A DNA stretch of 64,000 nt from Achromobacter marplatensis (GCF_002209535.1 NZ_NJIG01000001.1:496001-560000); one strand, 5' to 3'. Shown: positions 36,701-45,696, counted from the first letter of the stretch. The notes: a model not told the origin generated them from the letters alone. Made by a program: numbers and translations.

Positions 36701-37978
36701 ATGTCTACCCCCTCCGCCAATTCTTCCTCCCCGGCCCCCACCGACTATCTTGCCCGGGGCACGCCCGGGTTGCGCCGTGCGCAATGGGCGCTGTTCGCCG
36801 CCGGCTTTTCCACCTTTTCCCTGCTGTATTGCGTGCAGCCGCTGATGCCGCTGTTCACGCAGGCGTTCGGCGTGTCACCCGCGCAAAGTAGTCTGGTCTT
36901 GTCGCTGTGCACGGGGCTGCTGGCCGTGGCGATTTTCTTTGTAGGGCTGTTCTCGCAATCGCTGCCGCGCAAGCGGGTGATGGCGTTGTCCTTGGTTGCG
37001 TCGGCCATGCTGGGCACGATCGCGGCGGTGGCACCGGATTGGCACAGCCTGTTGGCGCTGCGCGCCTTGCAAGGCGTGGCGATGGGCGGCGTGCCCGCGG
37101 TGGCGATGGCCTATCTGGCCGAAGAGGTCGAACCGGACACGCTGGGCTTCGTCATGGGCCTGTACATCAGCGGCAGCGCCTTTGGCGGCCTGTCAGGCCG
37201 CGTCATCACGGGCTTGGTGTCCGACCACTTCGGCTGGCGGGCGGCGATGGGCACGCTGGGCTTGCTGGGCATTGTGGCCGCCGTGTTGTTCGTCTGGCTG
37301 CTGCCGCCTTCGCGCCGCTTTGCGCCGCAACGCGGCCGGGGCTGGGCGGGCGTGGCGGGCGACGTGCGCGCCGGCGTCAGCGCCCATCTGAAGAACGGCC
37401 CGCTGTGCGCGTTGTTCGCGATGGGCGGCTTGCTGATGGGCGCATTCGTCACGCTCTATAACTATGTGGGGTTCCGCCTGCTGCTGCCGCCGTTCTCGCT
37501 GAGCCAGACCTTCATTGGCTTCATCTTCGTCGTGTATCTGGTGGGAATTTTCGCGTCGACGTTCTTCGGCCGGCTTGCCGACCGCCATGGGCGGGGCGCG
37601 ATGCTGTCCGCGGCCACGGGCCTGGCGCTGGCCGGCCTGCTGCTGACGCTGTCTGATTCATTGCCCGTGCTGATCGCCGGCATCGTCCTCTTTACCTTCG
37701 GGTTTTTCGCGGCGCATGCGGTGGCCAGCGGGTGGGTCGGGCAGATGGCGCGCGGCTACAAGGCGCTGGCCGCGTCGCTGTACCTGCTGGTGTACTACGT
37801 GGGGTCCAGCGTGCTGGGCGCCTGGGGCGGGCATTTCTGGGCCTCCAGCCAATGGCCGGGCGTGGCGGCGATGGCCGGCGGCCTGCTTACGCTGGCGCTC
37901 GTGATCAGCGTCGGGCTGGCCTGGCGCACGAGCGGCAGCGCCAAGCGCGCCACGGCCATCGTCGGCGAGTCTTCCTGA
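36701..37978 (+). CDS. MFS transporter (YnfM-like)
   Basis: A 425-residue inner-membrane protein with twelve predicted helices and the LSLCTGLLAVAI and RALQGVAMGGVPAVAMAYL blocks seen in YnfM/arabinose-efflux-type MFS proteins. Expression is probably controlled by the divergent LysR protein. Its stop is 5 bases from the convergent FlhD-like gene. Substrate unknown. Confidence 0.9.
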   Translation: MSTPSANSSSPAPTDYLARGTPGLRRAQWALFAAGFSTFSLLYCVQPLMPLFTQAFGVSPAQSSLVLSLCTGLLAVAIFFVGLFSQSLPRKRVMALSLVASAMLGTIAAVAPDWHSLLALRALQGVAMGGVPAVAMAYLAEEVEPDTLGFVMGLYISGSAFGGLSGRVITGLVSDHFGWRAAMGTLGLLGIVAAVLFVWLLPPSRRFAPQRGRGWAGVAGDVRAGVSAHLKNGPLCALFAMGGLLMGAFVTLYNYVGFRLLLPPFSLSQTFIGFIFVVYLVGIFASTFFGRLADRHGRGAMLSAATGLALAGLLLTLSDSLPVLIAGIVLFTFGFFAAHAVASGWVGQMARGYKALAASLYLLVYYVGSSVLGAWGGHFWASSQWPGVAAMAGGLLTLALVISVGLAWRTSGSAKRATAIVGESS

Positions 37979-37983
37979 GGCTT

Positions 37984-38301
37984 CTAGGGTAGTCGAGCTG
38001 CCTGCGGTTCTAGGGGCGCCGCAGCGACCGTTCGCGCCGCAAGGGTGGCGTCGATGCCCTGGCTTAGCGCTGACAGCAACAGGTGCGGCGCCAAATCCAG
38101 CTGTGCCAGCAGCACGCTGCATCGCGACATCTTGGCTAGATCGTCATGGGACAGGGCGGCCAACCACTGGCAGGCATGCGCCGATATCTGCAGGCCGGCC
38201 ATCGCCGGCGCGTTGCCGGTGCGGGCCAGCCGCTGCAACAGCAGCAGATACATCAGGTTGGTTTCGTGGATATCGCGCAGAAGTTCGGTGGATTTCGGCA
38301 T
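37984..38301 (-). CDS. FlhD-family flagellar transcriptional regulator (orphan)
   Basis: A 105-residue protein matching FlhD over its full length: STELLRDIHETNLMYLLLLQRLAR at the start (shown here as separate blocks STELLRDIHETN and LMYLLLLQRLAR), followed by SAHACQWLAALSHDDLAKMS. FlhD normally acts as a heterohexamer with FlhC to activate flagellar class II genes. No flhC or flagellar gene is adjacent. Start is ATG 38301. It may be a paralogue with a different role or a stray copy. Confidence 0.83.
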   Translation of the reverse strand: MPKSTELLRDIHETNLMYLLLLQRLARTGNAPAMAGLQISAHACQWLAALSHDDLAKMSRCSVLLAQLDLAPHLLLSALSQGIDATLAARTVAAAPLEPQAARLP

Positions 38302-38601
38302 CGGGCATCCCTGACTTCGAAATTTCCGCCGGTCGGCCGCGGCCGGAGCGGAAGGGCGCGTGGCGTCCTCGTGGGAACGCCTATTCCAAGCCCGGGGCGG
38401 GCTTGCGAGCCGGTAGAATCTGTCGATCATATTTAAGCGATTCGGGCGCGTCAGTTATGGATTTCCCTGTGCGCGCTTCGGATATGAGGTCATTTTCTAA
38501 AAACGACGCATTCTCATTTATAATTGCCCGCATGCCAAGTGGCGCGTTGCGGGGTGCTTCTGCACGCAGCGCCCTGGTAGGTGTTTCAACCGAGGCCTGC
38601 G
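38302..38601. other. 300-bp divergent intergenic region
   Basis: Holds the start signals for the FlhD-like gene on the minus strand and a TATAAT-type promoter for the plus-strand DUF2325 gene; an AT-rich patch spans about 38490-38530. No further gene is seen. Confidence 0.6.
38519..38524 (+). promoter_or_regulatory. Consensus -10 element upstream of the DUF2325 gene
   Basis: A perfect TATAAT lies in an AT-rich patch 78 bases before the start codon; the -35 is weak. TTCTCATTTAT just before it is faintly Fur-box-like but only one half-site matches. Confidence 0.4.
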
Positions 38602-39318
38602 ATGACTTCCTCTTCCCTAGACCGCCAGACGCTGCAGCGTGAACATGCGGCGCTGCTTGCCGCTTACGGCCAGGCGCAATCGCATTGCAGCCAGTTGCTC
38701 AGCGCGCAGGCGGCGCGGATCCTGCACCTGGAAGGCGAAGCGATGCGCCTGCGCGCCGCAGTGGTCCAGCGGGATACCGCGCTGGCCTGGGCGCGCGAAG
38801 ACCATCTCGCACTGGAAGGATCTATACCGGGCCTGCCCAAGCGGGTGGCGCTGGCGCGGCGAGTCACGCAACTGATGGAACGCATCCAGTGCCTTATGCG
38901 CGAGCGGCTGGCCTGGCAGGACCGCGCCAGCCAGGCGCGGGCGCGACCCGTCGAACGGTTGGCAGAAGCCGTGGCATCGCTACCGGCCGTGACGGCGGTG
39001 GCCCTGCGCCAGAAATCCGTGCTCTGCGTGGGCGAAGACGCCATGGCCTTGATGTTGACGCGCAAGGTCGTTGAACTTGCCGGCGGTCGTTACCTGGGCC
39101 ACAGTGGCGAAGGCGACGCGGACGGCGCCACGCTGGAGGCCAGCCTGGTCGCCGCCGACCTGGTTATCTGCCAGACGGGGTGCGTCAGCCACGGCGCCTA
39201 TTGGCGCGTCAAGGACCACTGCACCCGCACCGGCAAGCAGTGCGTGCTGGTCGACAAGCCCGAAGCGCTGAATGCCTTGCGCCTGGACGGGGAACCTGCG
39301 TTCGAGCAGGAACGGTAG
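38602..39318 (+). CDS. DUF2325 domain-containing protein
   Basis: A 238-residue protein with an N-terminal helical, probably coiled-coil, part (residues 5-110) and a C-terminal DUF2325 domain starting at VLCVGEDAMALM and including ICQTGCVSHGAYWRVK with two cysteines. The function of the family is unknown, though such genes often lie near metal or redox genes. Start is ATG 38602 after GAGG. Confidence 0.88.
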   Translation: MTSSSLDRQTLQREHAALLAAYGQAQSHCSQLLSAQAARILHLEGEAMRLRAAVVQRDTALAWAREDHLALEGSIPGLPKRVALARRVTQLMERIQCLMRERLAWQDRASQARARPVERLAEAVASLPAVTAVALRQKSVLCVGEDAMALMLTRKVVELAGGRYLGHSGEGDADGATLEASLVAADLVICQTGCVSHGAYWRVKDHCTRTGKQCVLVDKPEALNALRLDGEPAFEQER

Positions 39319-39390
39319 CGTCGCGTTACCGAGCGTTTCCGCACGGTGACGCCGCCCCGCAATACAGTAGACGTTGGCAAAGGGGCAAAC

Positions 39391-42300
39391 ATGCTGAAAA
39401 AACAAGATCGCGTCGCCCTCCCTTGGACGGATACGCTTGCCCGTCTGGAAGACGAACGCATCATGCTGCAGCGGATTGCCGCGGGCATGCCGCTGGCGCA
39501 CGTGCTGGAACACGTGCTGCACGCTATCGAGGCGCAATCCAGCGTCGAATTACGCGCGGCGATCGCCTTGATCGACGATACCGGGACCTTCCTGTTGCAT
39601 GCGGCGGCGCCCAGCTTGCCGGCGGCATTCAATGTGGCCGTGCAACGCACGCCGATCGGGCCCCACATGGCCTCCTGGGGCACGGCGGCCTATGCCGGCA
39701 GCGCGGTCTATGTGGAGGACATCGCCTCGCATCCCGATTGGGAGCGCTGGCGTGACCTGGCCTTGGCCCACGGATTGCGGGCGTGCTGGTCCACGCCAAT
39801 CAAGGCGCCGGACGGACGCTTGCTTGGGGTGTTCTCGAACTACTACAGCGCCGTGCGTTCCCCGTCGGCCGACGATATCGACGCCATTGCGCTCGTGACG
39901 CGCAGCGCCGCGCTGGCCATCGAGCGCCACCTGACCGATACCGCGCTGCGCGCGAGCGGCCAGCGCTGGCGCGCCATGTTTGACGGCATGCAGGAAGCTT
40001 TCTTCCTGAGCGAGGCGCTGCGCGACGACAGCGGGCGCATCGTGGACTTTCGCTTCCTGGAGGTGAACCCGGCCTTCGAGCGCCAAAGCGGTATGCGTGA
40101 AGGCGACACGCTGGGCCATACGCTGCGCGAAATGATCCCGGGAGTGCCCGGCCAGATTATGGACGCGTTCGCCCAGGTGGTGGAAACGGGTGAGCCGACC
40201 CAGTTCGAGTTCGCCGTGCCGGCGCCCAAGGAGGCCTGGTACGAGGCCCGCGCACGCAAGGACGGCGACGACCGTATGATGGCGTTGTTCCTGGACGTTA
40301 CCGCACGCAAGGCGGCCGAGACGGAATTGTGGGAGGGGCAGCACCGGAAGAATTTCCTGCTGTCGTTGGGCGACCGCATGCGTGAACTGCATCACCAGTC
40401 GGAAATCGAACGCGCCGCCTGCGAAGGGTTGGGCCAGCATCTGTCGTTGGGCCTGGTGGCCGTGGTGGACTGGCCCGGCGACGATGCGGCGGCGGTGTCG
40501 CCATCCACGTGCTGGCGGTCCGAGGGGGACCGGGCCACGCAGCCGGCGCTAGGGCCGGGGCAGTTCGGACAAGAGTTCAAGGTGGCGCTGCGCAAGGGAC
40601 GCACCGCCTATGTGGAACCGCTGTTGGCCGATCCAGGCGGCGAAGTCCGGCCCTCTGCGATCGTGGTGCCCATGCGCCGCTGGGGGCGGCAGGGGGCCGC
40701 GCTGGTAGTGCGTCCGCAGTCCACGAGTCGGCTCAAGGCCGGCGATCTTACCTTTATTGAAGAAGTGACGGAACGCATGTGCGACGCCGTCGAGCGGTCT
40801 CAATACGCCCGGACGCTGGAGCAACGGGTCGAGCATGCCATTGCCGAGCGCGACCGCATCTGGCGCCTGTCACCGGAGTTGCTTGCGGTGGTCGACGCGC
40901 AAGAACGTTTCGTCAGCGTCAATCCCGCCGTGCGCCCCATCCTGGGCTGGAGTCCGGAGCAGTTCATCTCCATGGGGCTGGCCGAGCTGGTGCATCCGGA
41001 TGACCAGGCGGCCACGCGCGCCGCCATTGCACAGGCCGCGCATGCGGACCCCGCGCAAGCGGTGCGGCATATGGAAAACCGATTGCTGACTCGCGGCGGC
41101 GCCTATCGCTGGATCACCTGGAGCATGTCTTGGTCGCAAGACAGCCTGTACATGACGGGCCGGGACGATACGGATCTGAAGGCGCAGGCGGAAATGCTGC
41201 GGGATACCGAGCAGGCGTTGCGGCAGTCGCAGAAGATGGAAGCGGTAGGGCGCCTGACCGGAGGGATTGCGCACGACTTCAACAATATGCTCCAGGGCAT
41301 CACCGGCGCTTTATATCTGATCAAGCGCAAGCTGGACGCCGACACGCCCGAGCAGGCCGAGCGCTTCATCAACGTAGCGATGGACTCCGCCAACCGGGCC
41401 GCGCACTTGACGCAGCGGTTGCTGACCTTTTCGCGGCGACAGCCCATCGATCCGAAACCGTTCAGCGTGGCATCGACGCTGCAATCGATGGCGGACCTGT
41501 TCCATCGCTACACGGGCGAGCGTGTGCGCTTGCTCTTCGACCTGGATCCGGCACTGTGGACGGTGCGGTGCGACAAGAACCAGTTCGAGAACGCCTTGCT
41601 GAATCTGGTGATCAACGCTTGCGATGCCATGCCCAACGGCGGCGCATTGACCATCGCCGGGTCGAACCAGTCCATGGATGCGATGCGCTTGCGCCAGTTT
41701 CCGGGTTTGAAAGCCGGCGACTTCGTGGAAGTTTCCGTGTCCGACGTCGGCTGCGGCATGCCGCCAGACGTGTTGGCCCATGCCTTTGATCCGTTCTTCA
41801 CCACCAAGCCGTTGGGGGAAGGCACGGGCTTGGGGCTATCGATGATCTATGGTTTTGCCAAACAGGCCGGCGGCATGGCCACGCTGGAAAGCGCAGTCAG
41901 CCAGGGGACGACGGTCAGGCTGTTTCTGCCTCGGTATGACGGCGCGCCGGATGCCGCGGCGCGGCAGGAACCCTCTGCCCAGCAGGTGCCGGGCGTCGGA
42001 CAGCCGTCCGTGGTGGTCCTGGTGGAAGACGACGACAACGTGCGCGACATGGTGCACGAATGCCTGGCCGAATTGGGCATGCGCGTGCTGACCGCAGCCG
42101 ATGGTGAAGCGGGGCTGGAGCTGGTGCTGGGCACTTCAGGCATCGATCTGCTGGTGACGGACGTTGGGCTGCCGGCGCTGAACGGGCGGCAGTTGGCGGA
42201 TGCCGCGCGGGCGGCGCACCCCGGGCTGAAGGTGCTGTTGATGACTGGGTACGCGGAAAGCGCGGCGCATGACCGGGGATTTCTGGAACAGGGGATGGAA

Positions 42301-42402
42301 CTGATCGTGAAGCCGTTCTCGCTGGATGCGTTGGGCCAAAGGGTGCAACACATGTTGGCGGAGTCCCGCGACGCGGTGCCGGGCGGCGCAGGCCAGGGGT
42401 AG
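39391..42402 (+). CDS. Hybrid sensor histidine kinase (GAF-PAS-GAF-PAS-HisKA-HATPase-REC)
   Basis: A 1003-residue cytosolic kinase with no membrane segments. Domains in order: GAF (about 25-190), PAS (195-310), GAF (325-470), PAS (485-590), HisKA with the phosphorylated H628 in GGIAHDFNN, HATPase with NLVINACDAM and GTGLGLSMIYG, and a C-terminal receiver with D924. Start is ATG 39391 with AAGGGG five bases upstream; a GTG at 39346 is less likely. It may sense redox, light or small molecules. It lies 3.4 kb before a response-regulator sigma-54 activator and may feed it phosphate; this is inference. Confidence 0.92.
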   Translation: MLKKQDRVALPWTDTLARLEDERIMLQRIAAGMPLAHVLEHVLHAIEAQSSVELRAAIALIDDTGTFLLHAAAPSLPAAFNVAVQRTPIGPHMASWGTAAYAGSAVYVEDIASHPDWERWRDLALAHGLRACWSTPIKAPDGRLLGVFSNYYSAVRSPSADDIDAIALVTRSAALAIERHLTDTALRASGQRWRAMFDGMQEAFFLSEALRDDSGRIVDFRFLEVNPAFERQSGMREGDTLGHTLREMIPGVPGQIMDAFAQVVETGEPTQFEFAVPAPKEAWYEARARKDGDDRMMALFLDVTARKAAETELWEGQHRKNFLLSLGDRMRELHHQSEIERAACEGLGQHLSLGLVAVVDWPGDDAAAVSPSTCWRSEGDRATQPALGPGQFGQEFKVALRKGRTAYVEPLLADPGGEVRPSAIVVPMRRWGRQGAALVVRPQSTSRLKAGDLTFIEEVTERMCDAVERSQYARTLEQRVEHAIAERDRIWRLSPELLAVVDAQERFVSVNPAVRPILGWSPEQFISMGLAELVHPDDQAATRAAIAQAAHADPAQAVRHMENRLLTRGGAYRWITWSMSWSQDSLYMTGRDDTDLKAQAEMLRDTEQALRQSQKMEAVGRLTGGIAHDFNNMLQGITGALYLIKRKLDADTPEQAERFINVAMDSANRAAHLTQRLLTFSRRQPIDPKPFSVASTLQSMADLFHRYTGERVRLLFDLDPALWTVRCDKNQFENALLNLVINACDAMPNGGALTIAGSNQSMDAMRLRQFPGLKAGDFVEVSVSDVGCGMPPDVLAHAFDPFFTTKPLGEGTGLGLSMIYGFAKQAGGMATLESAVSQGTTVRLFLPRYDGAPDAAARQEPSAQQVPGVGQPSVVVLVEDDDNVRDMVHECLAELGMRVLTAADGEAGLELVLGTSGIDLLVTDVGLPALNGRQLADAARAAHPGLKVLLMTGYAESAAHDRGFLEQGMELIVKPFSLDALGQRVQHMLAESRDAVPGGAGQG

Positions 42403-42512
42403 CGCCGGCGGTGGGATGCCAGGGTTGCAAAGGCAGGTAAAAAATACCCGTCCGGGCGTGCTGGCGGGTGGATTACCCAGGCGCACGGTGGCGGGAGGGT
42501 CATTCCAAGGAC

Positions 42513-42528
42513 GGGAACGGGGCTTGCG
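42513..42528 (+). promoter_or_regulatory. Sigma-54 promoter of the 42564 gene
   Basis: GGGAACGGGGCTTGCG has GG and GC exactly 10 bases apart and the TTGC -12 core. Predicted start 42539, 25 bases before the ATG. Confidence 0.75.
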
Positions 42529-42563
42529 AATAAGTCCACGCATTCCAACCAAGGAGTCTGACT

Positions 42564-42920
42564 ATGAAAACCCGTGCCATGACTTGCGCTTTTGTACTGC
42601 TGACGGGCCTGACGTCCGCCGGCGCCGCGCTGGCCCAGTCGGCCAGCCCGACTACGCCGTCTTCCACGCCGAATGACGCCTCCGCCGCCCAGCCGAACCG
42701 CCCCTTGCCGGCGGGTCAGATGGCGCCTGCGCCTAACGCGACGCCCTCTACGGGGACCACCGCGCCCGCGATGCAACATAGCGGCACCATGTCTTCGGGC
42801 AAGAAGCACTCCGATGAAACGCCCAAGCGTCCGCGCGAAGCCAACGACAACGTGCCGCGCACGCCGGCCGCTGGCGCCGCGCCGCCTCCGGGGTACCCGA
42901 ACACGGGCGGTTCGAAGTAA
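42564..42920 (+). CDS. Small secreted Pro/Ala/Thr-rich protein
   Basis: A 118-residue protein with a clear signal peptide (cleavage after ALA/AQS near residue 25) and a mature part that is low in hydrophobics and rich in Pro, Ala, Ser and Thr, so probably disordered in the periplasm. No family recognised. AAGGAG precedes the ATG. A sigma-54 promoter lies directly upstream, linking it to the nearby sigma factor. Confidence 0.8.
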   Translation: MKTRAMTCAFVLLTGLTSAGAALAQSASPTTPSSTPNDASAAQPNRPLPAGQMAPAPNATPSTGTTAPAMQHSGTMSSGKKHSDETPKRPREANDNVPRTPAAGAAPPPGYPNTGGSK

Positions 42921-42957
42921 GCGCCCTGAACCTGACTGCCCGAAAGGGCAGCCATAA

Positions 42958-42987
42958 AAAGAAGGCTTCCGCAGGGAAGCCTTCTTT
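42958..42987. terminator. Bidirectional terminator between the 42564 gene and rpoN
   Basis: Thirteen-base arms (AAAGAAGGCTTCC / GGAAGCCTTCTTT) around GCAG. TTT follows on the plus strand and T5 on the minus strand, suiting convergent genes. Confidence 0.85.
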
Positions 42988-43011
42988 GCATGCGGCACCG
43001 ACCGGCAACGG

Positions 43012-44466
43012 CTAGTGCTGGCGGCGCAACTCCGCCGGCGGCACCCGTAGTTGCCCCCGATACTTGGACACGGTGCGGCGTGCCAGCAGGATGCCGCTGG
43101 CGGCCAGTTGCTGGGTCAGGGCCACATCGGACAAGGGCATGGTGGGGTCTTCGGCGTCGACCATTTCCTTGATCAGCGCCCGTACCGCGGCGGCCGAACA
43201 CGAGCCGCCCGATTCGGTGGCCAGCTCGCGCGAAAAGAAGTGGCGGAATTCAAATACGCCGCGTGGCGTCACCATGTACTTGCCGACGGTTGCTCGCGAT
43301 ACCGTGGACTCGTGCATGTCGAGATCGTCGGCCACTTCCCGGAGCATCAGCGGGCGCAACGCCACCTCGCCATATTCGAAAAACGTCTGCTGCCGCTTGA
43401 CGATGGCCTCCGCGACACGCTGGATGGTGGTGTAGCGCTGTTCCACATTGCGCACCAGCCAGCGCGCCTCCTGCAACTCTTGAGCCATCGGGCTGCGGTC
43501 GTCCAGGCGGGCGCGGCGGAACAGGTCGGCATAGGTGCGGTGCAGGCGCGCTTGCGGCATCGCATTGCGGTTGGGCAGCACGCGCCAGCGGGCATGCCAT
43601 TTATCAACGAATACATCCGGCACGACGTACACCGGCGCTTCCGCGCTGTAGCGGGCGCCCGGTTTGGGATCCAGGCTTCGGATCAGCGCGCACGCCTCGC
43701 GCAGTGCCTCGTCGGAACATTCCAGCAGGCGGCGCAGTCCGACGCAGTCGTTCTTGCCCAAGCGGTCCAGGTGCTCGCGCACGATCCGCAGCGCCAGGTC
43801 CCGAGTGGCTGCGTCGACCGTCCGGGCGGCCGTCAATTGCAGCGTCAGGCATTCCGTCAGGTCGCGCGCGCCCAGGCCGGGTGCATCCAGCTGCTGTACC
43901 AGGCGCAGCGCAGCGATCCACTCCCCGTCATCGGGCGGGGGATTGAATTCGGGCCGGTCCGCACTGCAAAGGCTGCCCAGCGGAACGCGAAGATAGCCGT
44001 CGTCGTCCAGGGCGTCGATGATGAATTCCGCCAACAACCGATCACGGGGCTCCAGGTGATAGTTGCCGAGATCCTGCGACAGGCGCTCCCGCATCGATAG
44101 GGATGCGCTGGCCCATTGGCCCAGGTCCTTGCCTTCGCCGGTGCCGGACGACGGCATGGGGTAGTCGCCGGAATAGGCGGGGGCGTCGGGGGGCGCTTCT
44201 TCGTTTTCAGCGCTTGGGGTGGTCGTGTGCTCCGCCGGCGCATCAGCGTGCTCGCCGTGGCCGACGGGCCGGGTGTCCGGCCCGTTGTCGGTGGTCTCGC
44301 TATCCTGCTCGTCGCCGTCTTCAAGAAACGGATTGGTGGCCAGCGCATGCTCCACCGCGGTCGTGAATTCAAGCGCCGACATTTGCAGCAGCTTGACGGA
44401 CTGCTGAAGCCGGGGCGCCAGCGTCATCTGCTGTCGCAGGCGCAATTCTTGCGTAGGGTGGCCCAA
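43012..44466 (-). CDS. rpoN: RNA polymerase sigma-54 factor
   Basis: A 484-residue sigma-54 factor. Region I is seen as LRLRQQMTLAPRLQQS with the following LLQMSALEF; an acidic region II follows; the core-binding domain contains DALDDDGYLRVPL; the C-terminal RpoN box ARRTVSKYR is intact. I start at TTG 44466, which has AAGGAG six bases upstream; the ATG at 44505 would sit 2 bases from the transcription start predicted from a sigma-54 promoter. It lacks the usual lptB, hpf and ptsN neighbours, so it is probably a second copy. It lies next to two sigma-54 activators. Confidence 0.93.
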   Translation of the reverse strand: MGHPTQELRLRQQMTLAPRLQQSVKLLQMSALEFTTAVEHALATNPFLEDGDEQDSETTDNGPDTRPVGHGEHADAPAEHTTTPSAENEEAPPDAPAYSGDYPMPSSGTGEGKDLGQWASASLSMRERLSQDLGNYHLEPRDRLLAEFIIDALDDDGYLRVPLGSLCSADRPEFNPPPDDGEWIAALRLVQQLDAPGLGARDLTECLTLQLTAARTVDAATRDLALRIVREHLDRLGKNDCVGLRRLLECSDEALREACALIRSLDPKPGARYSAEAPVYVVPDVFVDKWHARWRVLPNRNAMPQARLHRTYADLFRRARLDDRSPMAQELQEARWLVRNVEQRYTTIQRVAEAIVKRQQTFFEYGEVALRPLMLREVADDLDMHESTVSRATVGKYMVTPRGVFEFRHFFSRELATESGGSCSAAAVRALIKEMVDAEDPTMPLSDVALTQQLAASGILLARRTVSKYRGQLRVPPAELRRQH

Positions 44467-44517
44467 TCGAGTCTCCTTGCCGGGAGCCGCCGGAAGGCGG
44501 CGCATCCCTGATACTCA

Positions 44518-44533
44518 AGCAAACTCCATGCCA
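44518..44533 (-). promoter_or_regulatory. Sigma-54 promoter of the rpoN gene itself
   Basis: TGGCATGGAGTTTGCT differs from TGGCACG-N4-TTGCT at one position. Predicted start 44507. It is flanked by a perfect 8-bp inverted repeat, GATACTCA (44510-44517) and TGAGTATC (44548-44555). It implies positive autoregulation of the sigma factor. Confidence 0.78.
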
Positions 44534-44610
44534 GGTGGGTTTGCGGGTGAGTATCGGGGGGATGGCGGCTGCGGGCGGAGACGCTATTACAAGCCGGCGG
44601 TAAGAACTGC

Positions 44611-45612
44611 TCAGCGGTCTGCCAAGCCTTCCTTGTCGTAGACGTCCAGCCGGTTGTAGAGGGTCTTCAGGCTGACGCCCAACGTGTCAGCGGCCAGTCG
44701 CTTATCGCCGTCATGATGCGCGAGGGTTGCCAGGATGAATTCACGCTGGGCCCGGCCCAGGGGCATGCCGACGGGAAAACTGAGGGCGCCATCGCGAACC
44801 TCCGTCCGCTGGCGGGCAGGGGCGCGCGCCAGCAGATCGGTGTCCAGTTGGGTATCAGACAGGATGAAAGCGCGCTGCACGACGTTGCGTAATTCGCGGA
44901 CGTTGCCGGGCCAGTCGTGCTGATGGATCGCATCGAGCATCTGCTTGGAAAACGTCTTCTTCGTGCGGTGCTGCGCATTCAGAGTGTCCAGGAACCGGTG
45001 CGCCAGGATCACCGCATCGTCGCCGCGTTCGCGCAGCGGCGGCACGCGCAGGGGAATGACCAGTAAGCGATGGAGGAAGTCCTGTCGCAGCCGGCCTTCA
45101 GCGACCGATGCCGCTGGGTCGCGATTACTGGCGCAGATAATGCGCACATTGGCCCGGAGCAGATCGGACCCGCCCACGCGCTGATATGTCCCGGCCTCCA
45201 GCACGCGCAGGAAATGCACCTGCATGTCGGGAGGCATCTCGGTAACCTCGTCCAGAAACAGGGTGCCGCCGCTGGCATATTCAAAGTAGCCCGCATTCTG
45301 GGCCAATGCCCCGGTAAAACTTCCCTTCTCGTGCCCGAACAGTTCAGCGTGGGCAAGCGTGCCGCTGATGGCGCCGCAGTTCACGGCGACAAAAGGCTGG
45401 CTGCGCCGTTCGCTGGCGTCATGGATCGCGCGCGCAACAATCTCTTTGCCCGCGCCGCTCTCTCCCACGATGAAGACGCTGGCATCGGTGGACGCCGCCA
45501 GTTGCAACTGGGTGCCCAGTTTTTGCATGACCGGGGACAGGCCGGTTACGTCCATCGGGGGGGCCGGGGACACTACCGCGTCCTCGCGACCAGTGGTGAT
45601 GCGATTTGCCAT
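44611..45612 (-). CDS. Sigma-54 activator without a sensor domain (AAA+ and Fis-type HTH)
   Basis: A 333-residue bacterial enhancer-binding protein. It starts almost directly with the AAA+ domain: Walker A GESGAGKE, the sigma-54 contact loop as GSFTGA, Walker B GGTLFLDEV, and arginine-finger region. A Fis-type helix-turn-helix ends it (LAADTLGVSLKTLYNRL). There is no N-terminal receiver or GAF domain, as in PspF and HrpR/S. Its control must come from a partner protein or expression level. Divergent from the 45821 activator. Confidence 0.92.
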   Translation of the reverse strand: MANRITTGREDAVVSPAPPMDVTGLSPVMQKLGTQLQLAASTDASVFIVGESGAGKEIVARAIHDASERRSQPFVAVNCGAISGTLAHAELFGHEKGSFTGALAQNAGYFEYASGGTLFLDEVTEMPPDMQVHFLRVLEAGTYQRVGGSDLLRANVRIICASNRDPAASVAEGRLRQDFLHRLLVIPLRVPPLRERGDDAVILAHRFLDTLNAQHRTKKTFSKQMLDAIHQHDWPGNVRELRNVVQRAFILSDTQLDTDLLARAPARQRTEVRDGALSFPVGMPLGRAQREFILATLAHHDGDKRLAADTLGVSLKTLYNRLDVYDKEGLADR

Positions 45613-45696
45613 GCTTATACCTCGGCCCGCCGGGAGCCTATCGCGATTTGATAATCGTAGTGGCGGGGTGGGCGCAGGAATGCGACCAGTTGCAAG

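Noticed and set aside
38505..38524. A Fur box upstream of the DUF2325 gene
   Set aside because: Only one half-site (TGAGAAT) resembles the consensus; the other half does not.
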